64,000 nucleotides of DNA, taken from the NCBI GenBank assembly GCA_018806985.1, contig JADANN010000349.1:234501-298500 (forward strand), written 5' to 3'. Positions within the stretch are counted from its first letter, which is position 1; each line of letters opens with the position of its first letter. The notes under the pieces are model-generated. The model made no database searches, was not told the origin of the DNA, and worked only from the letters and a program-made list of their open reading frames with translations. The position numbers were made by a program, and so were the translations under genes. This DNA comes from Angiostrongylus vasorum (Eukaryota > Nematoda > Chromadorea > Rhabditida > Metastrongylidae). This document shows, piece by piece, positions 21,690 to 32,760 of this stretch.

Positions 21690-22869
21690 ATAGCGTAGGT
21701 GGTACCTCCGTTGTTAAAGGAAGCTCACGATGAATGGTTCTTGAAGAATGCTTACAGTGTAATCAAATGCACGAAACGAGTTGTTTGTATGTTTATTTAG
21801 AATGTCGCCCACATCTCTCATGGTCCGCTTCACAGCAAAAATGTAGCATTCACCTTAAAACTCACCTGGTCTTCGTTTACTTGTTGCATTGCTTTTCATT
21901 AGGTAGTATCTAGATGTAAAGTTGATCGACTAAATGGGAGTCTTCGGATATCCGTTTTATATGGGCAGCTCTGTGCGTTTCTTGGTGAGCCCGCTGAAGC
22001 GTGTACGCGACGTTCCCATTTCGTGCGAATTCCCGAGAACGCAAGTCTCTGTATATCTACATGTTGTGCATTTCGACATTGTTATATCTACCTACTGATG
22101 GCAATTCCGAAATGCTACTACTCAGAATGAACATCCCTTCATTCGTCAATATTCTACTGTTGGAATCCGCTGCTCTTTATCAACAATACAAGTCCGTTTA
22201 TTCTGGTGACATGAAGCCCATGTTGCGAAAACGAGTAATTCCTCAACTGAGATATTCTTAACGGTTTAATTCCTGAAGATGTGCTCAAAAACAAATTTCC
22301 ATCTGTTTATTAAAAAGGATATCAACGAATGCCATCAGTTTGGTTGTCAGGGTATTGCGTGTCTTGTACGGAAGCCCTCTTGTATTTTTACGCCATTGTG
22401 GTGTCCGTCTATGACGATATCAAACCTTCATTGACTTCAGTGCTACAGTAATCTTGCCTATCACTTTTCGCTTGTCGACAAACTGTTATAAACTTATCCA
22501 CGGACCTCTTCGAATCTATCTATCAGTTTGACAATGTTTGTGGAACAGACAGTGAATTTTAGCGATAACCATGATAATTTATTCCTAGACTTGTACACAA
22601 TGCATACCGTAAGATTAGTGAGTGTACAAAATAAGCAGCCCGTTCAGCAGACCATATTAAAGGTTTCATCAAACGCATGCTCTTCATTCTATAGGCATCG
22701 TTGTTGAAGAATTCTTTTCGCCAATTCAGTAGAAGTCCCGTTGCAATTTTTGCAAAAGATTTCCTATCGTTCTCTCTTTTCTATATTTTTTTCATAGTAC
22801 TGAACTATTAGAGTGGGACTTTGAAGTAAATAGGGACTTTCCTGCTATAATGAACCCAATAATGGGCGG
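21690..22869. other. No firm feature; one coding-like frame
   Basis: A + frame at 22001-22261 (86 codons) has protein-like composition (NILLLESAALYQQYKSVYSG). It has no recognisable family or splice context. The rest is anonymous. Confidence 0.35.
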
Positions 22870-23205
22870 AATACACGGTGATAGTGATGCCGATCATCAC
22901 GAGCTCGGTGCTGGTCCGATTCCGCTCCGGGCCCACCAAGTTTTTCATCCTTCCGGAGTCCGATAATTGGTAAATGACTTGTGTGGAGAAATCCACTCTC
23001 TGCAGTCCAAGTGGGAGTGCTCCAGATTAGGTATCTCAAGACCCCACGGAGAATCGACCCGGCCAGCATCCAACGATATTCATGATCAAAGGATAATCCT
23101 CAAGCAGCAGCCAAAAACAAAAATCCAAAAGTTGGAAATCCCCTTTGAGAATAGTGGATGGGAGGAAATGAATCAAATGTTAAAAGTACTGGGATCCGCA
23201 CACTA
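22870..23205 (+). mobile_element. SINE-B copy, nearly full length
   Basis: A tRNA-like head ends in the B-box-like 'gtccgattccgctccg' near 22915. Next comes the A/B shared core ('caccaagtttttcatcc', 'ggagtccgataattggta'), then the B-specific tail: 'atccactctctgcagtcc', 'aacgatattcatgatcaaa', 'aatcctcaagcagcagcc', ending near 'agtactgggatcc'. Confidence 0.7.
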
Positions 23206-23959
23206 GATGTGGATGACAGTCGTGTAAGAAATAAAAAAAGATTCATTACCATGTCCAATATTGACAGTTTTCGTTTTGTCAAGAAATTCTCCCTACTGGT
23301 CGCACTGCAAGCACTTGAGTAACGTTTTGCTTCTATTTGAAAATCGAGGACAAATTCGTGGGACCCATTTCCTTCTCAGTTATTCTTCATTCTTTACTCT
23401 CTTCATAAATCGACTCTAAGGGAAGAGACAGAAAACATTTATAGACAGAAAGCTACTTTTGTTATGTAAGAGGTCATCACTATTGGATATACCCGCATAC
23501 GATTGTTGTACACATTCCATCAGCAAAATGTTGGAGAAACACAAACGTTTTAGCTAACTCTACAGTAAGGTCAGTTGCTAGGCTATTTGAATCTACAAAC
23601 GTGTTACTGTAAGAAGATAGTGCAGATCTAACCATTATCAGGATTGTTTTCACCGCAACTTTGCTTGACCGTCCAATAACCTCAATCATCTATCCACACA
23701 GTTGTCGTTAAGCGGTTGATGCAGGCACAACCTGTCAAGTCTTCGCAAATTTTTTCGCGAGCCTAAAAAACAGTTCCTTGTTGAGTCCCTTCATAAGGGA
23801 ACCTGAATCTTTTTGGGTCGACGGTTTTTCCTGTTGCAAGCTTAGCAGGACTTACATCGCATTTAATCCATTCTCTAACAGCTGTGGTTCAACGGTCTTC
23901 GTCGTTTAACCGCATCTCTGCCGATACCAATCTCTATATTTTCGGCTCCTTAGTAGATA
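23206..23959. other. No recognisable feature
   Basis: Anonymous. A reverse-strand frame at 23480-23689 is 69 codons and protein-like, but lacks splice context or family similarity. Confidence 0.4.
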
Positions 23960-24245
23960 CGTCACTTACTTGATACTTGAACGGCCCATCCTCACTAGTT
24001 GTGCGGACCCCACCATAATCACCATTTTTTGGAGATTTGCTGGCTAAGCCATTGTGGTTTCCTGGGATCCCAAGGTCAGCCTGGCCGAAGTTGCCCCAGG
24101 GCTTCACCACCACAGGCAGTCGCAGCCTTAGTGGATCAGAGAGAGATTTGGGAGACCCTGCCGGGGGACGAATTCCTCCGCTGTACATCGCAGTCCGACA
24201 CGCAGGAACACCTCCCAGCCACGATGAGGCGGTAAACCGATGGGA
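23960..24245 (-). mobile_element. SINE-C copy, internally deleted
   Basis: Reverse-strand family C. The RTE-like tail ('cttacttgatacttgaacgg') is at the left end and the 'ccgcctcatcgtggctgg' start at the right end (near 24240). About 100 bases of the middle ('gatccaccaccgtcctgg' block) are missing compared with other copies. Confidence 0.75.
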
Positions 24246-24359
24246 GGAGTAGACACGTTAGCGCCCCCCAACCTTGGATCGTCGGCTAAAGTCGAACATA
24301 CCGGATTTCCTGTTTTACTTCTGTAACGTTTTGTACTGCTAGTATCACCTTTTTTGATA

Positions 24360-24720
24360 GTGTGTTTGGTAAAGCTAACCGATCATGCTAATCGTTCACT
24401 AAGTGTAGTTGAGGCATCGCGATAAAGCTCGTTCTAGTACGAATTATTGTTGTGAGGTTCAACTGAGAGCCCATCTTTGTCGTTTGCATAGTCCCTAATT
24501 AGGCTCTGCCTAGCTAGTGCCACATATTTGTTATAAAAACGATGTCATCAGTGAAGCGAAGATGTTGAAGCTGACGGCTTTTTGGCTTTCACTAGTAAGT
24601 AATTCATGTCCAGTTTCTGCGTGATGTTTTCAAAGTTGGCGTTGAATATTTTTGGTGATTTTTACATGGCTTATGGGGCTTACTTCGAGCGGGGAAGTTG
24701 AAAGATAAGAAATAAAGCGC
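24360..24720 (-). pseudogene. RTE RT palm fragment, third lineage
   Basis: The reverse strand encodes a decayed RTE RT segment. A TPKIF-like 'SPKIFNANFENITQKLDMNY' stretch lies near 24600-24660 and an LRF(T)DDIV motif near 24540-24560 (FADD changed to FTDD). It differs from both RTE-I and RTE-II at the nucleotide level. Confidence 0.5.
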
Positions 24721-24769
24721 TTGATGCCGAGCAAACTCTGATAGTTTGTCCTGCACTCGATTTTATCAC

Positions 24770-24995
24770 GTATCATTGAGTTGACGGTGTACATATGTGG
24801 CCAATACAATGAACTGTGCTGGATTACCGATATATCAGTTTAGTACTGCTATCCTTCCAGACAAGTTTGGCACCACTTTGTCGATACCTGAGCGAGGAAA
24901 CGTTTGTTTGAACGGAGACGTGAGATCGAACCAATGGCCGATCCACCTCAGTCTGCATTGCAAGGAGACCTCTAATCATTGCGATACATTATTCA
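24770..24995 (-). mobile_element. SINE-A copy (diverged)
   Basis: The reverse complement of the A core is recognisable ('agtactgctatccttcc', 'gacaagtttggcaccac'), with the B-box position at 'gatcgaaccaatggcc' near 24930. Ends are poorly preserved. Confidence 0.5.
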
Positions 24996-25842
24996 CTATG
25001 GTTGTGAAACTGATGTGCAACTCATGAAGGGCCTTTACGCATTTAAAGGAGACGCTTTTATCTGCCAACATTTCCATGGTGGCTTTCGTCACAATGAGAG
25101 TTCTTCGTCAATTCGCAGATGTTGACACGCGTAAGCTCGTGATACCTCAGTTGTTTATAACGGTACGGATAATGACAGATTCGAAGTCCACCGCTGGTTC
25201 CGAGTTTCGCACATGTCTCAACATTCTAACGGTTGCATTTTACAGCTTACTCTGCCATGAAGAAAGAATAGTCAGCAAATAAACAATAGTTGTAACATCG
25301 TGATTTCCTTTCCGGATGTTAGCAACTTCAGCTGGCACTGCTACTCTTCCCTGTTTACAGTCTAGTATCACTGGTTAGATAGGGAGCTCCACAAATTCAG
25401 ACATGTTGGTAGAGACAGTGCTGCTAACTTCCACAAAAGGATTTCGCATTACAAAGCTAATTCCGAAGTTATCTTTTAGCAAACGGCAAGAATGAAACAG
25501 GTCGTATTGGTATTCCCTCCTTTCCTTAGTGGCTCACCGCCTCATCGTTCTTGGACCTGCCAACTCTAAATAAAATTTGTCTCTTTTGATACAGAACTTT
25601 GTTTATTGAAACTAGAACAGACAGGAACCAGAATCTTTTCTAAAACGGCACATGTTTTATCACGATAAAGCGTTCACTTTATGGATCTCAGAAGTCGTGT
25701 TTTCTTCCCATTTTCATTGAGGCTCGTATTACAACTAGGGAGAGCACTCAACCAAATGAAATCCTGCCCAGAAACACAAGAGGATCTCACAAAATGTGTC
25801 GTTTCAATGAATGGTTTGAAGTGGAAATTTTGAAATTTTAAG
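24996..25842. other. No recognisable feature
   Basis: Anonymous sequence. A 25-base match to the SINE-C start (caccgcctcatcg) occurs near 25541 but the element does not continue. Confidence 0.4.
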
Positions 25843-26057
25843 CTTCACCGAAAAGCGAGCTTTGTTCCAAAAATCAATTCGGTCGACGTTCAACGACTTC
25901 CGTGAAAAGGAAATTCTCACCCGGCGGCAGAACCCGCACGCAAATCAGAGAGGACTATGATGGATGCGAGACAATTAGCCAAACCAAAAAAAGTAGTGAG
26001 GTCCGCAAAATGCTTGTTGACATGTCGTATGCATCAATAAACAAGGAATCTCCAAAG
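25843..26057 (+). CDS. Probable exon of an unidentified gene
   Basis: A 71-codon open segment lies between a TTTTAAG acceptor (to 25842) and a GTATCC donor (26058). The sequence is polar and basic with protein-like composition (SPKSELCSKNQFGRRS, GGRTRTQIREDYDGCE, EVRKMLVDMSYASINKE). A SINE-A lies in the presumed following intron. No family is recognised and no partner exons were found. It could be a cytosolic linker or tail of a larger protein. Confidence 0.4.
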
Positions 26058-26134
26058 GTATCCTTTTTCAATTTTTTTCTCAGTTTTTTGCCAAATTTTT
26101 TACCCGAAAAGTATTTAGAAGTGATATATCGTTT

Positions 26135-26415
26135 TGGGCACGGGCGCCACAATGGTTGGAGGCGCCGCTGCGGCACACATGTGGAATCGATCCCTGCGCC
26201 CATGGCCCACCAAGCCTTCCATCCCTCCGGGCTCGGCAAATTGGTACTAGACTTGTCTGGGAGGATAGCAGCACTGGCTCGATACATCGGTACGCCACTA
26301 CGAGTCATTGTAAAAGCCAGATATGCAATCAATCACCTCCAACGATACTTAATGAAGTCGAATACATGGCGCATCCCTCACAGAATGATCAACGCCGCGA
26401 GCTTTATCCTTTTAT
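26135..26415 (+). mobile_element. SINE-A copy, full length
   Basis: The head shows A-box-like 'acaatggttggagg' and B-box-like 'gtggaatcgatccc' (26180-26193). The core 'ggcaaattggtactagac', the 'gatatgcaatcaatcacc' block and the tail 'gagctttatccttttat' follow in family order. Confidence 0.75.
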
Positions 26416-26654
26416 TTATTTTTTTATATAGTTTTGAAAAGCCGTATTTATGCTCAGTGCGATAGGTCGCCTTCACAGACCTACAAAATTCTGGTTACCT
26501 CAAACACTTTGATAAACAAATTTTACCAACAGTTGTGGAAAACGAGCTTCGTTCTTCAAACTTTAGATAAGTACGGTAAACATGGTTACGATAAATAGCC
26601 ATTATATAATGAACAGTTTTACACTAGAATATGCAAGAATGTTCTAGAAGTGCT

Positions 26655-26765
26655 AAAATATCCCAGAATCTAGCCACAATGATGCTGAGATATTTGCAAA
26701 ACTTGTACTCCAGCTCAGATCGAATCCGATTGTATATTGGTGGTGGATAAAAGTTGCACACTATG
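26655..26765 (-). mobile_element. SINE-D fragment
   Basis: Carries the D signature 'aatgatgctgagatatttgc' (26682-26701), followed by a diverged head 'gatcgaatccgattgtat'. The remainder is lost. Confidence 0.45.
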
Positions 26766-26814
26766 AGTTCGACTACACCATTAGCTTAATTGTGTTTAAT
26801 GCCGATTTGTGCTC

Positions 26815-27025
26815 TCTAGATCATTAACCTTGAGGGGCTGATTGCTGATCACATCATTTAGGCAAAAAGTTAGCTGAGAGAAAAAAAAGTACAACGAGGG
26901 GCCTCAGTGGTGCCGTGCATAACAAACACGAGAAACCGGAAAGGGTGGGCGCGGTTCGGTCTCGCTTGGGGTCAAATTTTGCAAATATCTCAAAAATCGT
27001 TGTGGCTATATTTTACGTGCTACTC
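26815..27025 (+). mobile_element. SINE-D copy (diverged)
   Basis: Order: 'gattgctgatcacatc', 'agctgagaga', A-box-like 'cctcagtggtgccgtgc' (26904), B-box-like 'gcgcggttcggtctcgc' (26950), then the D tail 'tttgcaaatatctc'. This is the tRNA-sense orientation. Confidence 0.45.
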
Positions 27026-27499
27026 TGATGTGAAAAATTAATGGACAGTGGGTAAACGTTATACATTATCCTAGAACGCTTTGGAAAATTTGATAACGAT
27101 GTTTGCCTAAGTGGTCAAAATTACAGCAGATCTGAGCAATTGTTCGTGAATTTGTTGAGCTTCCGTTATCATCATCCCTCTACAAGCCATTGTCACCGAC
27201 CAGTTCTCTTTCTATTAGCATAACTGATGGAAAATAGATAGCAGCACTATCACATCTTTGGAGTGAGCATGCTCTATTATCAGTCACTCATTAATGCACA
27301 ATTAGACTTCCCAAAAATAGTGCTAAGCACATAAATTTATAACCATAAATCTGTGCACTTCCAAAAAATTGTTTGACAGTTTTTTGATCTTCTTACCAGC
27401 CCTAATTCAGTCGTGATGTCTGGTTTACCATAATATGCTTTTCGTGGTCCCTTTACGTCTAAGAATCTTTACTGATGAGATCATTTGTTGTAACAAAAA

Positions 27500-27778
27500 A
27501 AAGGATGAAGCTCTCGACGTTGATCTATCGCTGAACGATGCGCCATGCATTCGACTTCATTGAGCATCGTATGGAGGTGACTGAATATGTATTTAGCCTC
27601 TACGATGACTCGCGGTGGTCCACCGATGTGTCGGGCCAGTGCTGCCATCCTCCCAGACAAATCTGGTACAAATTTGCCGACCGCGGAGGGATGTAAAGCT
27701 TGGTGGACCATGGTCGTGGCGATCGATTCCAAGTGTATTTTGCAGGGCGCATCCGACCACTGCGCCACACGCCCCTTT
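27500..27778 (-). mobile_element. SINE-A copy, full length
   Basis: Reverse complement of a complete A element. Tail ('aggatgaagctc') at 27500, core 'gacaaatctggtacaaattt', and the head ending in 'cgaccactgcgccacacgcc' (A-box complement) at 27750-27772. Confidence 0.75.
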
Positions 27779-27798
27779 GAGATCACTTGTCAGTGCAA

Positions 27799-28860
27799 AT
27801 AATAGCACTCTACAAGGTTACTGTATAACCCCCCAATTAAATGTATAAATCATGCAGACTGGAAAGCACGCATTGATTTAAGTGCGTATGCGAGAGGTGG
27901 AGGGAGATTAACAAAAGATATGCACCGTCATTCAAGTTCTGCGTTAGATGGATATACACCTTCCTTCTATCTAAGTACACAATTATTCACTCGCCAATGC
28001 AATTGTATCGTACAAGAGATATAATCACCATGATGGAGACCGTCAAGGACGCCCTATTAGCAACCGACAAAGACCATCTGAAGGCGATGGTTCAGGGCTC
28101 TCTCTCCGAAAACAATGTGACAGATTGCAGAGAAATTCAACAAACACAATTTAACAATCGCCCGTAATCACCGGACCGAGTTTCTATTAGCTCTCGGTAT
28201 TGATTAACTTTCTCTACTCAAACCGTCTTTCACATCTACTGTGAAGATCCCAGAACTTCTCGCATTCGATTCGTTATCTCGCATCCATCATCCACAAAGG
28301 GCTTCCTGCTTTTTACATGGGTCTTCGACTGCTGTTTGTCCCTTCATCATGAATGTCTTTGAATGCTGGTCGAGTCGATTCTGCCTGGAGTCACGAGATA
28401 GCCGGCTTCCTTCTCGGGTTACAGAGCGTGAACTGTTCCCAGACAAGTCCGGCACCAATCTTCCGACCCCGGAGGGAGAGAGGCTTGGTGGTCCTGCAGC
28501 CGGATTGAACCAGCACCGTTTTCGTGAGGATCGGCATTACAACCGCTGTGCTGTCCGTCCCCTATTGATGAACGACTTGATGCTCTTCCCTCGACTCGAC
28601 ACGGGGTAGTTAATAGAAGCTGCATTTAGGGAGTGCGATTAATTCGGCGACTTAGTCTTCTTCAGACCTCGAGAAGTCAAATTGAATCCACTCAACGAAA
28701 CAGTTTCATAATCTTAAAAAAAAGACTGAACAAGTAAATTTCAATCGTACAGGACATCGTAGCTTCTTCTAAACGCCCACTTTTTTTCAAAAACTGTTTT
28801 TTTTCTACCGTTTTTTTTTCGTAGTCTCTTTGAAAAACATTCTTCATCGCCTTGTTTTAC
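27799..28860. repeat. Unclassified 1.1-kb dispersed repeat F, copy 1
   Basis: Co-linear with 32761-34004 in the same orientation. Shared blocks include 'gcattgatttaagtgcgtatg', 'tgtgacagattgcagaga', 'accgagtttctattag' and 'gaatccactcaacg', with T-rich ends. It contains an internal reverse SINE-B. It has no open frame and no obvious terminal inverted repeats. Confidence 0.75.
28235..28565 (-). mobile_element. SINE-B copy inside repeat F copy 1
   Basis: Reverse family B: tail 'gatcccagaacttctcgc' at left; core 'gacaagtccggcaccaat' near 28441; head with 'ggattgaaccagcaccg' near 28502. The same insertion occurs at the same place in F copy 2, so it predates the F duplication. Confidence 0.7.
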
Positions 28861-29444
28861 AAGTCTTTCAGATGTTGAGAGAGACCAGGTGCACATAGTC
28901 CTATATTGGTCAGGGAGTGTGCCTAGCCCAAGTCAAAAGACAACCTGAGCTATGGCGCAAGGTCGCGCGTGATCAGAAGGATTCCAATTTGCGGTTCTTC
29001 CTTCGATTTTTAAGTTTATTTTTAGTTTAAGGAATTATTGTTCTGTGTTTCTTTTACGCAACCAGAACCATCAAGTTCTTGGTCGCGTTTTGACCTACGG
29101 CGAAAACTGGACCTCGTATGACATCAGTCGACACTTCGACACTGAGCATTTAGGATAAAATCATGTGAAGCTGTTAAACATTTTCGAAGCTCTACTTCTC
29201 GCCAAAAGATGGCTGTGATATCTTCCTTTCCAATGGGCAAAATCACCTGTTACATGACTTTTCCGATGACGCCTCAAATCTTGACGAAATTATCGAACAG
29301 AGAAATCTTCCACAAATAGGCAGCTTCTGAAGAGACATTCGAAAAACTACCGTGCACAGTTTATTGCATTAGCACTTAGGTGCTAATAATCAGACCATAT
29401 GTGAATGATAAATGACTCAAATAGCAAAGAAATAACGATGTTAA
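28861..29444. other. No recognisable feature
   Basis: Anonymous sequence with no motif or family assignment. Confidence 0.45.
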
Positions 29445-29605
29445 CCTTTTATTTTCTGCCTACTATAATTTTTCACGGCAGGGTATAATGTGAAATACAA
29501 CCACAACAATGCTGAGATATTCATAAAGCTTGGACATTGGGCGAGATCGATCCACGATTACCCTTTATGGGGCCCGCGTATGACACACTGCACCACAGAG
29601 GGCTT
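29445..29605 (-). mobile_element. SINE-D copy (diverged)
   Basis: Begins with the D 3' tail complement ('ttttctgcctactataat', 'cacggcagggtata'), then 'acaatgctgagatattc' and a degraded head ('gagatcgatccacgatt', 'ggggcccgcgta'). Confidence 0.5.
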
Positions 29606-30500
29606 TCAGGAGATAGTGAAGAAATGCAAATATCTTCCCCAAACCATGAAATAGCGCAAAATATTTGAAACAAAGTGATGAGTACAATGATTATGAAATG
29701 CAAGTAAACTGTTCCACTGCTACGCCTCCACCCTCGGATATGCCAGTGCTGTTGTGCGACCCAAGTCAACTTCTTGAAACACTGAACGTAATTGACCGGG
29801 TAGATTAAAAGGCTACATCGCTGCATGTGGCGTGCGGCTGCGAGACGACCATGGTATGGACACCAAGTACTATTGTTTAGATAGGTATGGGAACGTTTCA
29901 AGAGGCAAGTTCTCCATACGCAAAGATTTTCTGCACATTTGTTCCATCAGAAGCCTTTCGGAAGTCTTCAGTCGCCTTAAATATGGACTGCCTTTGCATA
30001 GAAGTTATACGTCCTGACAAGAAGAGGAAATAGCGTACAGTGCTGTTCTTCTTCTCAGGCTTATTAACCTCCAGAAAACTGCACTATTAGCGTACGAGTG
30101 ATATTTCTTCCTAAAGAGACAGAACACTGCAAAATTTGCAATATTACATTAACTAGTAAGGCACCGCTCACCAGAGACTGCAAATGTTCTTAAATGTCAT
30201 GTCGTTGAAACAGAATACACACTTCGCTGCCAGGTTCTATTCTGCTTCCAGAATACATAAAGGTGCTAGCTAGCTGAAATCAAAGCGAAACTAACACAAC
30301 ACAGCTGGATAGAGGAAACCGCATCGGTAAATAAATAAAGCAGAAACCAATAGATATTGGTTTCAAACGACACATGGAGCACTGAAGGCAAGACTCACCA
30401 CACCAGAAGAACAGGTGTATCTCGAAACACCAATTCTGAAAAGTGGCCTTACGATGTGCATAGAAGAGCACGTTTGACTCATCACTGACGATTTCGGCAA
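29606..30500. other. No firm feature
   Basis: Anonymous. A + frame of 61 codons at 29832-30017 looks coding-like but has no splice context or recognised family. Confidence 0.35.
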
Positions 30501-30504
30501 ACAA

Positions 30505-30780
30505 CACCGACGTCACCGCCTTGTCGCTCACAGTGCAAAGGATCCTATTAACAAGTTTAGTTGACTATTATGCACGTAGAAACCATATGACGAATAAAGA
30601 GTACCCCTTAACTAAGGAGTGGTGACTAAACTGTTGTTCGCCTTTTCAATGAAACAGTACGGGCGTCACAGCCTTGTCGCTCATGGTCCGCAAGAACCTT
30701 TAGACTAGTTTAGTTGAGTATTACGCACATACAAACCACATGACGAATGGAGAGTGCTCTTTAACTAAGGAAAGTTGGAA
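30505..30780. repeat. Tandem duplication of a ~115-bp segment
   Basis: Two diverged direct copies at about 30508-30625 and 30660-30774, offset about 152 bases. They share 'ccttgtcgctcac/tg', 'agtttagttga(c/g)tatta', 'ccatatgacgaat' and 'aactaagga'. Confidence 0.8.
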
Positions 30781-31107
30781 GCACTCAAAAAAAGCATATT
30801 ATTACCTCGCAAAGATGACGAAGAAAACAATGTGAAATAGAAAAAGCCCAGGTATAGGTAGGAAACATGGCTTCACAAACGACGCCCCCTCCTCTTTCAG
30901 CGCAAGCGTGGTAGCATAGTCGATATCGTAGCAAGATTTTCGTAGTGGGACCACATGCATTTATTCACCATCCTATTTCAGAGCTGTTTTTGAACACGAT
31001 TAATTGGTGTTTGTTAATCGATCTGTGGGTGAATGGCCGGAATCTATTCGTATTTTTGCAACAACCATTCTCGAAGCGGTTGTGTTGTATGGGAAATTTA
31101 AATAGGG

Positions 31108-31246
31108 CTTATATGCCCACATATATCTACATGCATAAGTATGCAAATATATATTTATACACACGTCCATACACATGTATGTACCTACATATACATATAT
31201 CCGATATATATATATATATATATGCATATATACATGTAAGTGTATA
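31108..31246. repeat. AT-rich TATA/ACAT microsatellite
   Basis: Interrupted (ATAC)n, (ACAT)n and (AT)n sequence, including a pure AT run at 31203-31222. No coding content. Confidence 0.9.
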
Positions 31247-32384
31247 ACCTGAACATTTTCTTTCGACCATTTTCTGAGAGCATAGGGCATATTTGCCTTA
31301 TTCTATGACCAGTGTCTTAATCTTAGTAGACTGATTCGTGATGATTAACGAGTACAAGTGGCGCCAAATGAAATCCGTTGTCTGGTAAGGAAGTCAAACG
31401 CGTTCTGATAGTTTTTCGTTCATCCTTGCAGCCTCCTAGAAACGTAGATGTACTCTACGCGTGAAATTACAAAACGAGCGTCATATTTCGTCTGGAGCAC
31501 TTTATTCTTGTTAACACCCTACCAAAGAGTTCTTTGTCGAATCATGTAACAAGGCTGTATATACCTATGTGTGGTTTGTAGGATTCTGCTGAAGCGGATG
31601 TGAAGCTTATTTGTGGGTGACCAATTCGAACCACATCCCACATACTTCTCAGTCAGTCGACAGTAGATATTTGATGGAACGGGATTCCTGGATACAGTTT
31701 GCATATGCATAAGCACGGTAGCACATCTTTGTACGCCTACTCTGTCTCTGTTCGACATCCATCTCATTTTGTTAATCGTCCACTTATCACTACTTGGAAA
31801 ATCAATCCAGAACTTTCTTGATAAAGCAGGATGACAGCATCAGCAAATTGGGCAACTGTCGTGGGTTGTTCAGAAGTTAACGTAGGATGTGTAACTCTGT
31901 TTCGCCTGTGCACGTTTTATGATAATTCTTAGAATGCAGGACTGTTACACGTTAATTCGATTACAATTAAAATTGAATTTTTGGAAAGCTGTAAAGTCAG
32001 AATTTTAGAGGTCATGACAAGAAATTCGATTAATTCAGTTTTAGAAATTCGGACTTGCTAAGAAAGCCATTACATTCAACATCTAGAGAAGAACAAATAA
32101 GTAAGCGAATGATAACCATTAGAAAAAGACATTTTTTGGATTTGTTCAGCTGGAAAGGAATTCGGTATTTCCAACATGAAAGCAAGTTATAATAAATTTA
32201 CAGAGTGGCAGAGTCGAAAGAGCTAACCGTTGCTAGCTGGTGTCCTATGACAGTCAAACAGATGAAAAATGTAAGACACCCTATGTTCGTTAAGAGTGCA
32301 CAACTCAATAACGAGCTCGTACTTCCAGTAGAAACGAATGCAGTTTATATATGTGTGTATATAAGTCCTATATTTCTAAAGACT
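31247..32384. other. No recognisable feature
   Basis: Anonymous. A reverse frame at 31519-31767 (82 codons) has a few RTE-like words but no alignable motif, so I do not call it. Confidence 0.4.
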
Positions 32385-32757
32385 TACCGCCTCATCGTGG
32401 CTGGGAGCTGCTCTTGGGTGTTGGGCTGCGACGCACAACAGTGAGATGCACCATCCGGGAGGGTCTCCCAAGTTGAGAAAGAGTCGGATGTTTCCATCAG
32501 GAAGCCTATCTAGAAGTAAACCAATACCAGGATCCACCACCGTCCTGGCATCGAACTAGTCGCATGGTGGCAAATCAACCTGTGATCCACAAGATCGCGA
32601 CCGCCTGTAATGGTGTGGCAGACTTTGGCGCCAGGTTGACCTCGAAACTCTAGGAAAACACAATGGCTAAACTAGCAAAATTCCGAAAAATCGAGAATAT
32701 CCTGAAGCCCACACAAGCAGTGAGGGCGGGCCGTCCAAGTATCCAAGTAAGTATACA
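32385..32757 (+). mobile_element. SINE-C copy, full length
   Basis: Complete family C: 'cttaccgcctcatcgtgg' start, 'aggatccaccaccgtcc', 'acacaatggctaaactag', and the RTE-type tail 'gtccaagtatccaagtaag' ending at 32751. It directly abuts repeat F copy 2. Confidence 0.85.
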
Positions 32758-32760
32758 AGT

